A stretch of DNA of 64,000 nt from Proteles cristata cristata (taxonomy: Eukaryota; Chordata; Mammalia; Carnivora; Hyaenidae): NCBI GenBank assembly GCA_017311185.1, contig JAESUZ010002605.1:310001-374000 (forward strand). The letters run 5' to 3'. The number at the start of each line of letters is the position of its first letter. Within the stretch, counting starts at the first letter, position 1. This document shows, one piece after another, positions 21,250-31,840 of this stretch. The notes under the pieces were generated by a model. That model did no database searches. It was not told the origin of the DNA and saw nothing but the letters and a program-made list of their open reading frames with translations. A program made the translations under genes and the position numbers.

Positions 21250-22450
21250 CTGAAAGCAGTTTTTAATACCTTTACATGTTGCTCACACATTGCATCTGAA
21301 TATCTCTTCATCTCTGTGAATATGAAATTATGTTGTGTGTGTAGGTGTGTATATGAGAAAGTATAAGTGGATCTAACATAGAATGGATATAATCACTAAT
21401 GAGAGAGACATTTCATTCTTCCAAGAACCTCTTTGAATTTTTAACCCTACGTTATTACATAGAGATGATACTTGAAAATTCTCTTTACATCCTACTTATC
21501 CCTCAACAAGTCTGTCTTTTGTTTTGCTTGTTAATTTCAGGAACAGATTCATCTCTGTGCCCAGCAAACCATTCTTTTATTTCAATCTGTTCACTAGTTA
21601 TAGCCAGCTTTCTATACAAGGTCCAAGAGAGTCAGCTGGTTCAGGAACAATCTCTAAGTCAATGGAAGACTGGCCTTAATTATTGGAGATCATTATCAAA
21701 GAAGTCAATTGCCAGAAACCTCTGAAAGTCATTTGAAAAATATGTTCCTGGTCACAGGTAAACCCATTTTTTTCTTGGATTGTTGGCTGAACAGTTTATT
21801 TAAAAAATATTTATTCCTTTGTACAAAAAATATATTCCTTTAATACTGCAAGTGTATAATAAAATTTATGGTTCCGGAATGTTATGGTTAGTAGAAAGAT
21901 CATCCTTTTAAATCTGTGCAAACACAAACTATTCCTCTAGTAAGTGGCAGCCAACTCAAACTAGTATTAGGGGGAAAAAGTATTTTATTGAGTAACAAAA
22001 CTGAAAAGTATGGAGGTAAATTGACCAGATATAGCTGAATTCAGGTACCAAAATAATTATGCCCATTCTTGTCATTTTTTTTCTCTCTCATTCTCTCTCC
22101 AAACCCCAACTTCTCAGCTCTTCTTTCTTTGGGTTGGGTTTAGTCTTAAGCAGATACTCTCTACTTGGTGGGAGAAATGGTCCCTGGCAGCTTTATGCCT
22201 TCATGATCATTTCGGCTTTTATATTTTGAAAATTTAAAAATGTTTGCTTTCCCCTGGTTTCTTTACACACACACAGTGTTCTAACCTTGTTTAGTTTACA
22301 TGTTAAATCATGGACCAGTCACCTTGCATGGGGATATGGAGAACTCTGGAGGCCCTGCAGTAGAGAAGCTGGTGGCCATGTGACTGGGGGAGGGGTAATT
22401 CCCTAATGAAAAGGGTCCTGGGAAGACTAAAAGAGGTTGTTTCTTTCACA
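21250..22450. other. unique AT-rich non-coding sequence
   Basis: No repeat or gene recognised. The 108-aa + frame at 21399-21725 is hydrophobic in part and matches nothing I know. Confidence 0.5.
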
Positions 22451-22454
22451 ATTC

Positions 22455-22600
22455 TTTGGTTTTATGGATAAGAATTAAAGCCTGAATTACAGCCTACAGA
22501 GCAGAAGTGACTTGCCCAAAAGTAAAGAGCTGCTGATAATCTACAAGTAAAATTCAGGTTTTATGACTCTTCCCATTACACTCTGCTCTTCCCAACAATA
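22455..22600 (-). repeat. MIR SINE fragment, antisense
   Basis: 'TTTATGGATAAGAATTAAAG', 'GCAGAAGTGACTTGCCCAAA', 'TAAAGAGCTGCTGATAATCT' and 'AAAATTCAGGTTTTATGACT' are the antisense MIR signature (TTACAGATGAGGAAACTGAG..GTGACTTGCCCAAGGTCACACAGC). Confidence 0.82.
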
Positions 22601-22624
22601 AGGAGAGAACAATACACAGATACT

Positions 22625-22870
22625 GAGAAGGTGCACAGCAAAGTGGTTAATGCAGAAGCCAGACACCCTGGTGTCATCCTGACTCTTACATCTTGCCAGC
22701 TCTGTGTCCTTGAAAGATAATGAACCCTTCTGTGCCTTAGTTTCCCCATCTGCAAAGTGGGGGAGAATAGTGCCTATTTCATCGTATTGTTGTGAGGAAC
22801 AAATGCATTAATAAATGTAAAACATTTAAAACAATGCTTGTAACAGAAGCATTATACAAGCCTTAGTTCT
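22625..22870 (+). repeat. MIR SINE, well preserved
   Basis: A full-length-looking copy: 'GCAAAGTGGTTAATGCAGAA', 'AGACACCCTGGTGTCATCCT', 'CCAGCTCTGTGTCCTTGAAA', 'CTGTGCCTTAGTTTCCCCAT', 'GTTGTGAGGAACAAATGCAT' and 'AAAACAATGCTTGTAACAGA'. Confidence 0.95.
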
Positions 22871-22904
22871 TTTTATTATTAAATACTTACCCAAAGCAAA
22901 ATAC

Positions 22905-23085
22905 TTTGCATACTATTTAAGACATGTGATCTTCACAAAAACTTAATATGGCAGACATGATCATCCTCACTTGGTAGAAAAGAGTGGGTTCCTGAGAGAT
23001 TAAGCAACTTGCTCAAGATTATATAGTTAGGTAAGAGGCAGCGTTTGAACTTCCATCTGTCTGAAAACAAAGCCTATGTTTTTAT
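22905..23085 (-). repeat. MIR SINE, antisense
   Basis: 'TGTGATCTTCACAAAAACTT', 'ATCATCCTCACTTGGTAGAA', 'GAGATTAAGCAACTTGCTCA' and 'GGCAGCGTTTGAACTTCCAT' give the antisense MIR order. It lies only about 35 bp after an oppositely oriented MIR. Confidence 0.88.
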
Positions 23086-23510
23086 ATATTAAGTGATGTA
23101 CAAAACAGGTTCAAAGAAAGTGCTAGGAGTCTAAGGGAGATGGCCCAGCTCCTGACAGACTGCATTTCAATAATGCACGTTAGCAAATATTTGAGCACCT
23201 ACCATACCCAAATACAGCAGTAAACATAATTGATAGCAGCTTGTTAACTTCAAATGTGAAAACGAGTAATTGACCAATTTAGACAAGAGGCTCTAGATGG
23301 AGAGATAAAAGCAAAGAAAAGGGATATGGCATAAGAGGAGTGGTCTGGGATAGTGGTCTACTTTGAGTTATAGGATGCTGTATGTAGAGCACTAGGGTGA
23401 AAAAGAGTTGAGAAATAACTAGAGGTGCTAAAGAGAGACTCCAGTGCAATAAACTCAGAGGATGATGACTGAGAAATAAGGAAGAAGGAACACAATAATG
23501 GCAAAACACA
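23086..23510. other. unique non-coding sequence
   Basis: No repeat recognised. The minus-strand open frame over 23279-23590 is partly encoded by the CA repeat and is not a gene candidate. Confidence 0.5.
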
Positions 23511-23511
23511 C

Positions 23512-23529
23512 ATATGTATGCACATGCAT

Positions 23530-23561
<32 letters not shown>

Positions 23562-23562
23562 G
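23512..23562. repeat. (CA)n microsatellite
   Basis: ACATATGTATGCACATGCATA leads into CA dinucleotides with one CAAACA interruption. Confidence 0.93.
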
Positions 23563-23880
23563 AAAAATCTCCGTCTACTGTAAATTGCAATGATGTGAGA
23601 TGACCAGCTTATTGAATGATAAGCCTGTTTAATAAGAAGAAGAAAATTAACATGTATTATTTTTTGCTAATATCACAAGCTTTTCCCAAATCAATTTACT
23701 TTTGCTGCCATTTTCATTTCTAGAAGTATACCTTTCTTTAATTTTTTCATACATTCTATTTAGTTTTGCTTTTCTCATGGACAAGAGTTTGGACTATCCC
23801 TAAAGTATTTGCAATACCGATTTATAATGTTTTAGTCATGAATAAGAATGAGTAAGGTTTTGCCATATGTAAAAGTGCAG

Positions 23881-24064
23881 GTGGGGCACCAAAGTGGCTC
23901 AGTCAGTTAAGTGTCCAACTCTTGATTTCACCTCAGGTCATGATCTGATGATTTGTTGGATCAAGCCGCCCATCAGGCTCTGTGCTAACAGTGTGGAACC
24001 TACTTGGGAGTGTCTCTCTACCTCTAAATAAATAAATAAATCATACATACATACATAAATTTTT
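23881..24064 (+). mobile_element. older carnivore CAN SINE
   Basis: The head 'GGGGCACCAAAGTGGCTCAG' and 'CAACTCTTGATTTCACCTCA' resemble the older CAN SINE form shared by carnivores (…CTTGATTTCGGCTCAGG) and not the felid form. The body is shortened and the tail is a run of AAATA and CATA units. AAGTGCAG flanks it at 23873-23880 and 24065-24072. Confidence 0.9.
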
Positions 24065-24284
24065 AAGTGCAGTAAATAGTTGACAACTTTGAGTCTATTC
24101 TATTCATTAAAGGTTGCTAGGTCTTGTGACTGTACAAAAGAGAAAATGGATGTTGCTAACATGTTGAGCACTTGTACTCATTTAACCAACAGTCAGTTTT
24201 CATATGCTAACAACATAGGTCTAGATATGAGAATATGATGCATCAGTGCATCTAATTATTTTATATTTGTGACATTTCATTAAA

Positions 24285-24435
24285 ATATTTATCCAGAACA
24301 ATTCCAGGTCACTTTGCAAATGAGAAAACTGAAACTTACAGAGATTAAATGACTCACTTCAGGTCATATAACTGGTAAATGGCAGAGTCTAAACCAAGAT
24401 CCAGTTTCTCTGACACCCTGCCCCCAGCATGCTGC
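24285..24435 (-). repeat. MIR SINE fragment, antisense
   Basis: 'TTTGCAAATGAGAAAACTGA', 'ACAGAGATTAAATGACTCAC', 'AGGTCATATAACTGGTAAAT' and 'GGCAGAGTCTAAACCAAGAT' match the antisense MIR core. Confidence 0.88.
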
Positions 24436-25461
24436 TATCCAATTTTATCAGCAAACACTCATTTTTCACATCAAGTAGTACAATGTTTTTACATATTTAA
24501 CATTAACACAAAGGCTGACAGAAAGATCTACATAACTGCTACTCAGAGTAGTCTGTCTTTGAACTGTTTATTACCAGTGCTCCAGGAATAATCAAGAAAG
24601 CCTTGCTACATAAAAAGCATCAGGTGAACTAAACAGTGTACCTAGCAACTTGGTTCACTGACATTCTGGCTCCAACTCCTTATCTCATCCTGAATTACCA
24701 ACAAAGAGTTGTAGGACCCATAGAGGTCCTTAAACCCCAGGTTGAGTGACATTGATGTAGTAAATTCTCATGGAGTTAACCCAGAAATCTGGGCATACCA
24801 AAGCTTTTGCAATACTCAGACAAGGAGAAAAAGATCCAAATAACTAGTATAAATTCTGACGTCCAAAGGTTCAGTTGCAGGGATTGACACTCACCTAAAT
24901 GAAGTGATTTTTCTCTTTGTGTTGAAGAAGCACACATATTCTAGGAATGAGGTTAATCTTGTTTCTCATCTTCACCCATAAAACCTCATTCCCTACCAGC
25001 TTTCTCTTCCTTCCTGCCACTTTCATACACCTTTCATACATGTGCACCAACAGCCAAGGAACCAAGGGAAAAAGAAAGCAATTTTGCCTCAGCAAGGTGT
25101 CACCTAGAATTTTGAGGTTAGTTTCCCAAAGGATGTAGGAGGTTTCACGCTAAATAAAAAAATTCTGCTTGAGGATTTTATTCTCCTTTGTCTTGAGAAA
25201 GTTCCTACATAATAAACAGAGAAAGTACCAAGTTCACCCAGCTCTAATTACCATTGAGCGAAGTAGGTAAAGCACACGAAGCAAAGGTATATAAGGTAAG
25301 AAATAGAGCTGATTACAAGCAGAATTTATCCTTTGTCTACCTAAAGTCAGGACATTGTATCAATTCATTTCAAAAACAAAAACAAATACAAATACAATTT
25401 AAACACCTAGTTGAATTCTTCTTTGGAGGGGTCAAAGAAAGAATTTCAGGTGACAAAGAAA
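24436..25461. other. unique non-coding sequence
   Basis: Nothing recognised. Opposite-strand open frames at 24895-25138 overlap each other and show no motif. Confidence 0.5.
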
Positions 25462-25477
25462 CCCCAAATATATTCTT

Positions 25478-25701
25478 TTTTTTTTTTTTTAATATTTTTA
25501 TTTATTTCTAGGAGAGAGAGAGGGAGACAGCGTGAGCAGGGGAGGGTCAGAGAGAGAGGGAGACACAGACTCTGAAATAGGCTCCAGGCTCTGAGCTGGC
25601 AGTCAGCACAGAGCCTGACGCGGGGCTCGAACCCACGAGCCGTGAGATCATGACCCAAGCGAAAGTCGGACGCTTAACCGACTAAGCCACCCAGGCGCCC
25701 C
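25478..25701 (-). mobile_element. felid CAN SINE, young copy
   Basis: An antisense element with a T-run tail, GAGAGAGAGAGGGAGACAG, intact B box (CGTGGGTTCGAGCC in sense) and complete GGGGCGCCTGGGTGGC head. A perfect 14-bp duplication CCAAATATATTCTT lies at 25464-25477 and 25702-25715. Intact CpGs and boxes suggest recent insertion. Confidence 0.97.
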
Positions 25702-25715
25702 CCAAATATATTCTT

Positions 25716-26295
25716 AAATTATATGTGCTCATGCTAAAAAACCTTTGAGGATTCTACAAGAACTTTCTTTTCATCCATTTAAAACATGTCATCTCTCCTT
25801 AGGGAATGTTTTAGGAATTCCTAAAAAGTGCACTTTGATACAATATGTTTTCCCCTAAATGACACAGAAAGTTTTATTGAAGTACTACTCAGTTGTCATT
25901 TTATACATTGCTAAGACAAATTCTCAAGGTGAAATTTTACCTCATTTGGAACATGTACTTTTACAAGATAATAAAAACAGCCACAAAATTTGGGGGGCCC
26001 ATCACAGAAGAAACAAGAGCTACACTTAATAAGGAAAGTAGGGTGGTTAAGGCCTCCTCTGTTTGTGATAAATCAAAATAGATGGCTGAATTTGAATTAC
26101 TATCAAATTGCCAATATATCACTCACCAAACATTACTTCTAAGGGATGACCTCATTATTTAATATTTGCTTTATATATCAATTTATTTAGAACTATTTGC
26201 TATTAGATTGAAAATGAGTGAGACCTGTACAAAATCTTATCTTTGTTCTGATATTAAGATTAATTTCTAACAGGTCTATTTAAAACTTTTTAATC
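25716..26295. other. unique AT-rich non-coding sequence
   Basis: No repeat or gene recognised. Confidence 0.5.
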
Positions 26296-26312
26296 AAGAA
26301 TGAAGATTTAGT

Positions 26313-26566
26313 GGGGTGCTTGGGTGGCTTAGTCAGTTACATGTCTGACTTCGGCTCAGGTCATGATCTTGTAGCTTGTGAGTTCAAACCCCACGTCAGG
26401 CTCTGAGCCATCAGCACAGAGCCTAGAGCCTGCTTCGGATTCTGTGACTCCTTCTCTCTCTGCCCATCCCCAGTTTCTGCTCGCTCGCTCTCGCTCTCTC
26501 TCTCTCTCTCTCCCCCCCTCCCTCTCTCTCTCTCTTTCAACAATAAACATTAAAAAGTTTTTAAAA
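26313..26566 (+). mobile_element. felid CAN SINE
   Basis: It has a 'GGGGTGCTTGGGTGGCTTAG' head, an extended (TC)n tract with CGCTCGCTCTCGC and CCCCCC interruptions, and a CAATAAACATTAAAAAG tail. A perfect 17-bp duplication AAGAATGAAGATTTAGT sits at 26296-26312 and 26567-26583. Confidence 0.97.
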
Positions 26567-26939
26567 AAGAATGAAGATTTAGTAATAAAATGACATTATT
26601 TCTTTTGCCAACACTTTAAAGTTCGATACATATAAGTTCTGGTATTTTTCATAATAGAAAAAGAAAAGTGGAGTGTAGTTGAGTGAATTATGGTAATAGA
26701 CACGATCGTATGTTATAGAGGTTTAAGATTATACTTATGCTTAATAAGGAAGAATGTGAAAAAATCATAAATAATGTTAATTTAAAAAGATACTAGTATA
26801 TCTACTACATAAAAGCATCATGAATACTAAATATTTATGTAAGGTTAATGAGATTTGATTATTTTTTATTTTCCTTCTTGACATGTGCTTTGTAAATTAT
26901 AATGGGTAATATAAATTGAAAGATAATATATATTATCTT

Positions 26940-27082
26940 GGGGCACTTGGGTGGCTCAGTTGATTTCTGCTGTGACTGACTCTTGATTTCTTCTGGAGTC
27001 GTGTATGACAACACAGATTCTGCTTGAGATTCTCTTTCCTTCTCTCTTTTTCTCAAAATAAATAAACTTAAAAAAGAGAAAA
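26940..27082 (+). mobile_element. internally shortened CAN SINE
   Basis: A 143-bp copy with the GGGGCACTTGGGTGGCTCAG head, CTCTTGATTTC core and CTCAAAATAAATAAACTT tail, lacking much of the middle of the element. A perfect 17-bp duplication ATAATATATATTATCTT flanks it (26923-26939, 27083-27099), so the short form was the inserted unit or lost its middle later without touching the ends. Confidence 0.93.
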
Positions 27083-27099
27083 ATAATATATATTATCTT

Positions 27100-29460
27100 A
27101 ACAAATGGATTAACTAACAAAAGTGACTTAAATATATTTCAGCCTAACATTTTCTCAATAAAATGGAATAGCAATTTGAAAATAAATGTGTTGGGCTTAA
27201 GCACATTTTCTAATGAAGCTGTGATATATTTAAATTTAGTGGCCATGCTATGGCCAACACCAGCATACAAAGTTTCTGTGAATAAAAGAAAATGAGGACT
27301 TTTTAATAAGAGTGGTTCCAGTTCTAGAATAATGTTTGAATTATTCCACCGAAAGTGGCATATTCTCTATTCAGCCTCCACTCTACCAAAATAAACAGAC
27401 TGGATAATAAAATCCCTACCCAAACTGCCCCATAATTAATAGATATATTTTAAATTTATATATTGAGGACTACAAAAATCATCAATTTTTACACCTTTCC
27501 TTGTAAGCCTAAATCTATTTTCCTAATAAGCATGCTCATAAAAGAGCAAGCAGAGCTACCAATATTCATTCCAGAAAACAAAGCCCATGAAGAGTGTAAT
27601 TATTTTGTTCTTTCTTTAAATCTCCTTGCCAAGAATCCAAACTGGATTAAGTATTCAACACCAAGAGATTAAAGATGTATATCCCTGTAGCTACCACTGC
27701 ACACATCTCCACATAATCACTAGGATTAACTTTCCAAGGAAGTAGATCAAAGCTTTATTTCCTTGTGGGTATCTGATAATAAAAGCCAAAGCTAAATCAA
27801 ACTCTCATCACTTTTGCATCTATCCTTAAGCTACTGGTTCAAGAGTAATCAGAATATGTAAAAGATAAGGTCTGTGAGAAGAAAAAAAGAAACTGTATTT
27901 CACATTTAACATGATGGTAACACTAGACAGACAAGAAAAAATAAACAGAAAATCATGTGTATGTTTTTGGAGCATAATAATAACAAAAACAATAAGTCAT
28001 AAATGATGAGTCTTTGATGTAAGATAAAAGAGAATGAAATGATATCATCATATATATCAATATAAACTACAAAAAAATCAGCCCAGCTATTCTATATCAA
28101 TTATCGGCAATAAATTATGATGAATCTTTGCAATTGGTATCTAACTTTGCAGAAACTTTGCTGTAAACTAGATGATATAGTGTTTATAGTTCTAGTCCAA
28201 GTTAAGAAAATTGGCTGGTAAATTAAATAACTTGGATATTATGCAAGTACAAATCAATTGACTTATTGTACTTATTAGTAAACATCTGGAATATTTTAAA
28301 ATATATTTTTAGTTTATACATTTTATTTATCTCAAGATATTTTATATATTTTATGTATAAATATATACATTAGATAACCAAGCTCTGGAGTAGAGGTTTA
28401 CTTTGACTAAGTCCGTATTTGTACTCCTGGATTCTACTTCTGCCCTGGTGCTTGAAGGAGGTCCACAGAGAATTCAAAGGGGAAGAATCTGGCTTTTTGT
28501 CATTAATATTCCTGTATGTCCACCAGAAAACCTGAGCTTTCTGCTGTTAAGCACATCATAAACATTAATCCACATTTGATGAATCAGCCTTCTGTTACAT
28601 ATTAAGGAATAGATTTATTTTTCCATTGTTTCAATTCCTTACTCAAAATGCTTTTATCAGCAACATTTGTGAGCAATAACAAAAATATACCAATATTGAA
28701 CAGACAGAAATATTCCAGGAAGAAACTCCTAAGCAGACAATTATTTCCTCTGGGTATATTTAGAGACTCTGACTCTTCAAAAGATTTATCTTTTGCATAG
28801 ACTAAACATTCTAACTTTGTAAAAAAATGACTTTTGCTTTCCAAAATCCCCTTTAAAGCTTGGAAACATTAGGACCAATATTTATGAAATCATGAGGTCT
28901 TATGAAACAACAGGAAAAATTTTCAAACTTTGGCTACATTTTTAGCTGAATCTAATTAAAATATAGTGGAAAACTATCAACACAAACCTATTTTGGATGA
29001 AAAATGTTGCTTTTATAGTAATGTTATTGTAATGGTCCTTTATAAGCTTGTAATGATAATTTTCACTAATGTTTGTGATATCCAGAATAGTTATTCAATC
29101 ACTTCTTTAGTGCAATGCAATAATTATATCACATATATTTAGTTAAACTTCCAACTGTCTTATTTGCTAACGTTTAAATTTCTCTCATATTAATCACCCT
29201 ATTATGTTTATCAATTTAAAATGCATAAAAATTAACACTACTAGAGCAAAGTAATACATTTCTCTTTTTCTGGAGGTACTAACTTTTTCATGCCAATGAG
29301 GAGCATACAAAAATGTATTTCTCTCATAAACTTTGTAAGATAAAATGTGATCTAACTGTGCATCTTAGAAAACAGGTTTACATTGCTGTAAACTGTAACT
29401 GCCAGTCTGGAGACAATGCAAAGAGAAATTTGATTATTTGCAACATTACTAAACTCCTAT
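27100..29460. other. unique AT-rich non-coding sequence
   Basis: A long AT-rich stretch without recognised dispersed repeats. Open frames at 27463-27672 (+) and 28602-28844 (-) are short and featureless. Confidence 0.5.
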
Positions 29461-29480
29461 AAGAAAAAAATACATAATCA

Positions 29481-29709
29481 GGAGCGCCTGGGTGGCTCAG
29501 TCAGTTAAGCGTCCAACTTTGGCTCATGTCATGATCTCACGGTTAGTGGGTTCGAGTCCCGTGTCGGGCTCTGTGCTGTCAGCTAGCTCAGAGCCTGGAG
29601 AGCCGGTTTCAGATTCTGTGTCTCCCTCTCTCTCTGACCCTTCCCTGCTCATGCTGTCTCTCTCTCTCTCTGAAACAAATAAAAAATATTTAACAAAATT
29701 TTTTTAATA
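29481..29709 (+). mobile_element. felid CAN SINE
   Basis: It begins GAGCGCCTGGGTGGCTCAG, has an A box (GTCAGTTAAGCG) and B box (GTGGGTTCGAGTCCCG), and ends with TCTCTCTGAAACAAATAAAAA. The same AGCTAGCTCAGAGCC variant is seen at 5561. A perfect 16-bp duplication AAGAAAAAAATACATA lies at 29461-29476 and 29710-29725. Confidence 0.97.
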
Positions 29710-29725
29710 AAGAAAAAAATACATA

Positions 29726-30390
29726 GTTTGTGGTTCATGGTTTCTCAAATTATAACCTAATAAATGAATACACTTTCTCCAGTTTCTACATGGTGATCCA
29801 CACTCTGCAACATCATGGAGAATAACACAGTCTCTGGCAGCATCTCATTTACTAGGAAGTTTAACCACATGATCATGAAATCATAAGGTTGATCTCTGAG
29901 GAAAGCAAATCGTTCAATTTCTCAGTACATAGAAAAGAAGGGAGGTATTTGACTTCTCTCTAGGATTTGATCTATTTCGTATTTCTCTGCCTATTGGCTT
30001 CAGGTGGCAACTTGCTGGAAAATAGAAGCTTAAAAAAAAGGTAATCATACAGAACTAGGTCAATATACTAAAGGAATAAGAAACAAAATGATGTTACAAT
30101 TTCTCACTTCCTATGGGGGCTTGAGAGAGGAAAGTACAGTAAAAAGGCACAAAAGTATCCCGACATATCTTTTACATTAGCAATTCACACCCTGCACTTC
30201 CGGCCTTCTCCAGCCAATAATTCTCTCTACCCTCTTTAAATTCTAGATTATATGGAGAAAATAGCAAAGCCAGAAAACATCTCTCCAGAAAAAAATAGTC
30301 TTCCAATCTCTGTGATCTTTACTCTGTAACAATGAACAGTTCAATCATTTTAATTTCATGAGAAACAGATTTCCATTGCTGGACAAACCA
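29726..30390. other. unique non-coding sequence
   Basis: No repeat or gene recognised. Confidence 0.5.
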
Positions 30391-30394
30391 ACAA

Positions 30395-30650
30395 CACCGG
30401 CAGCATCAATAGTGGCAGCTACCATCACTGAGAGCTTACTCTGTCCTAGGCACTGGCATCCACTTCTCTCCATTATTTCACTTCATCTCCAACAACCCAA
30501 CACTGCAAATCGTGTAACTTCTCTTTACAGTTGAATAGCCAGAGACTCGGTAGAGTTAGACAACTTTCCAATATTGCAGCTGATATTTCGGGGAGGCCAC
30601 TGAACCCAGTCATGTCACACTACTGTCACTCAACTATGCTGTCTCTTAAA
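30395..30650 (-). repeat. MIR SINE, antisense
   Basis: 'ACTGAGAGCTTACTCTGTCC', 'TAGGCACTGGCATCCACTTC', 'TTATTTCACTTCATCTCCAA', 'TTGAATAGCCAGAGACTCGG' and 'GGCCACTGAACCCAGTCATG' follow the antisense MIR order. Confidence 0.82.
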
Positions 30651-31735
30651 ATAGTCACTCTTATATCCATTGAACATATGGGACAAAAATGATCACCTAT
30701 AGATTTTGTCATAACCATCTATCATTTATTCAGATTTTAAAAACACGTGCAAACACACACACACACAGCTCACACATATACTCAATTTTGTGTACTAACT
30801 TTGCTTGATTGCTCCTCACTGTGCCTTTTGGATAGGTGCTCTCAGAATCATAGCACAATTCCTCAGTGCATTTAAAAGAACATTTTATTTGTGATAGATA
30901 TTTTTATGTTATTCAAAGAAATGCTTCCAAGTCACTGTTTTCACATTGCCTTTTCCCATTTTCCAAATCAGCTCACCTTTGTGTATGCACTTATAACCGT
31001 GTCATTAGCTATAATAATGATTGATCTATCCTCCCTCCAGCCTTTAGCCATCTGTGCAAGCAAAACTTTCAACCCAGACATTTTAAGCATTAAACATATA
31101 CTGGAGCTTTGTTCAATGGATCTTTCATAAATCCCCAACCCCCAGCCCCAGAGAGTAAGAAAAGTCAGGTCATGAGCAGGAAGTAATGGAGACAAGGCAG
31201 CTTCTGAGCTGAAGCTCAGACTCAAGGCTGGTTTATTGTTGTCATGACTACGAGTCCCGCATGCCTACAGTCACTGGTTTCTGAAAAGAATGATGCAGTG
31301 TCTAGCCTTCCAGCTGGACACATAAACCAAATTAGTCCGCCATGCCGCTACCTGCTTTGTGGTTATTAGTGAAAAGAGCAATATATCACACAATCAGTCA
31401 TGCAGCAGTTAAGGTCTGCACACACTGCTTTCTCAGATCTGTAACTCTTTTTTTTTTTTTTTTTTGGTTCTCCAGAATAATAGCGTGAAACCTGGGAGGT
31501 GGAGCAGGGGAGATTCAAAGTAATTTTTATAGATATTTTAAATTCTTGAATGAAATATAAACCAGAAAGCAAGGTAGAGCGTTCTTGCATACTAACACTA
31601 CCCTACTTTTAAATCACACAAATAGTTAAAGGGTTTGCAAATTCTTTGTAAAAGAGCGCAAAACTTTATTGATTTGCAGAAGATTTTGTTTTTAAATGAA
31701 GAGGTGTTTCAGGAAGGAGAAGCCTGGCTTGCCTG
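30651..31735. other. unique non-coding sequence
   Basis: It contains a short CA run at about 30753-30768 and an 18-T run at 31448-31465 with no recognisable retroelement body beside it. Open frames at 30891-31130 (+) and 30968-31225 (-) overlap in antisense and are not gene candidates. Confidence 0.5.
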
Positions 31736-31739
31736 CCCC

Positions 31740-31840
31740 AGATGTGAAACGAGAGCCTTGAATGCTGAATTCTATTCCTTGCTCTCCAAGTGATTAACTG
31801 GATGACCTAGAGGAAGTAATTTAACCCAGCCGTGTAAAAA
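31740..31840 (+). repeat. possible MIR fragment
   Basis: 'CTGGATGACCTAGAGGAAGT' followed by AATTTAACCC resembles GTGTGACCTTGGGCAAGTTACTTAACC. The preceding GAGCCTTGAATGCTGAATTC loosely fits. Only one block matches, so confidence is low. Confidence 0.4.

Noticed and set aside
21399..21725. 108-aa + strand frame as a gene
   Set aside because: Featureless apart from hydrophobic residues typical of AT-rich DNA.
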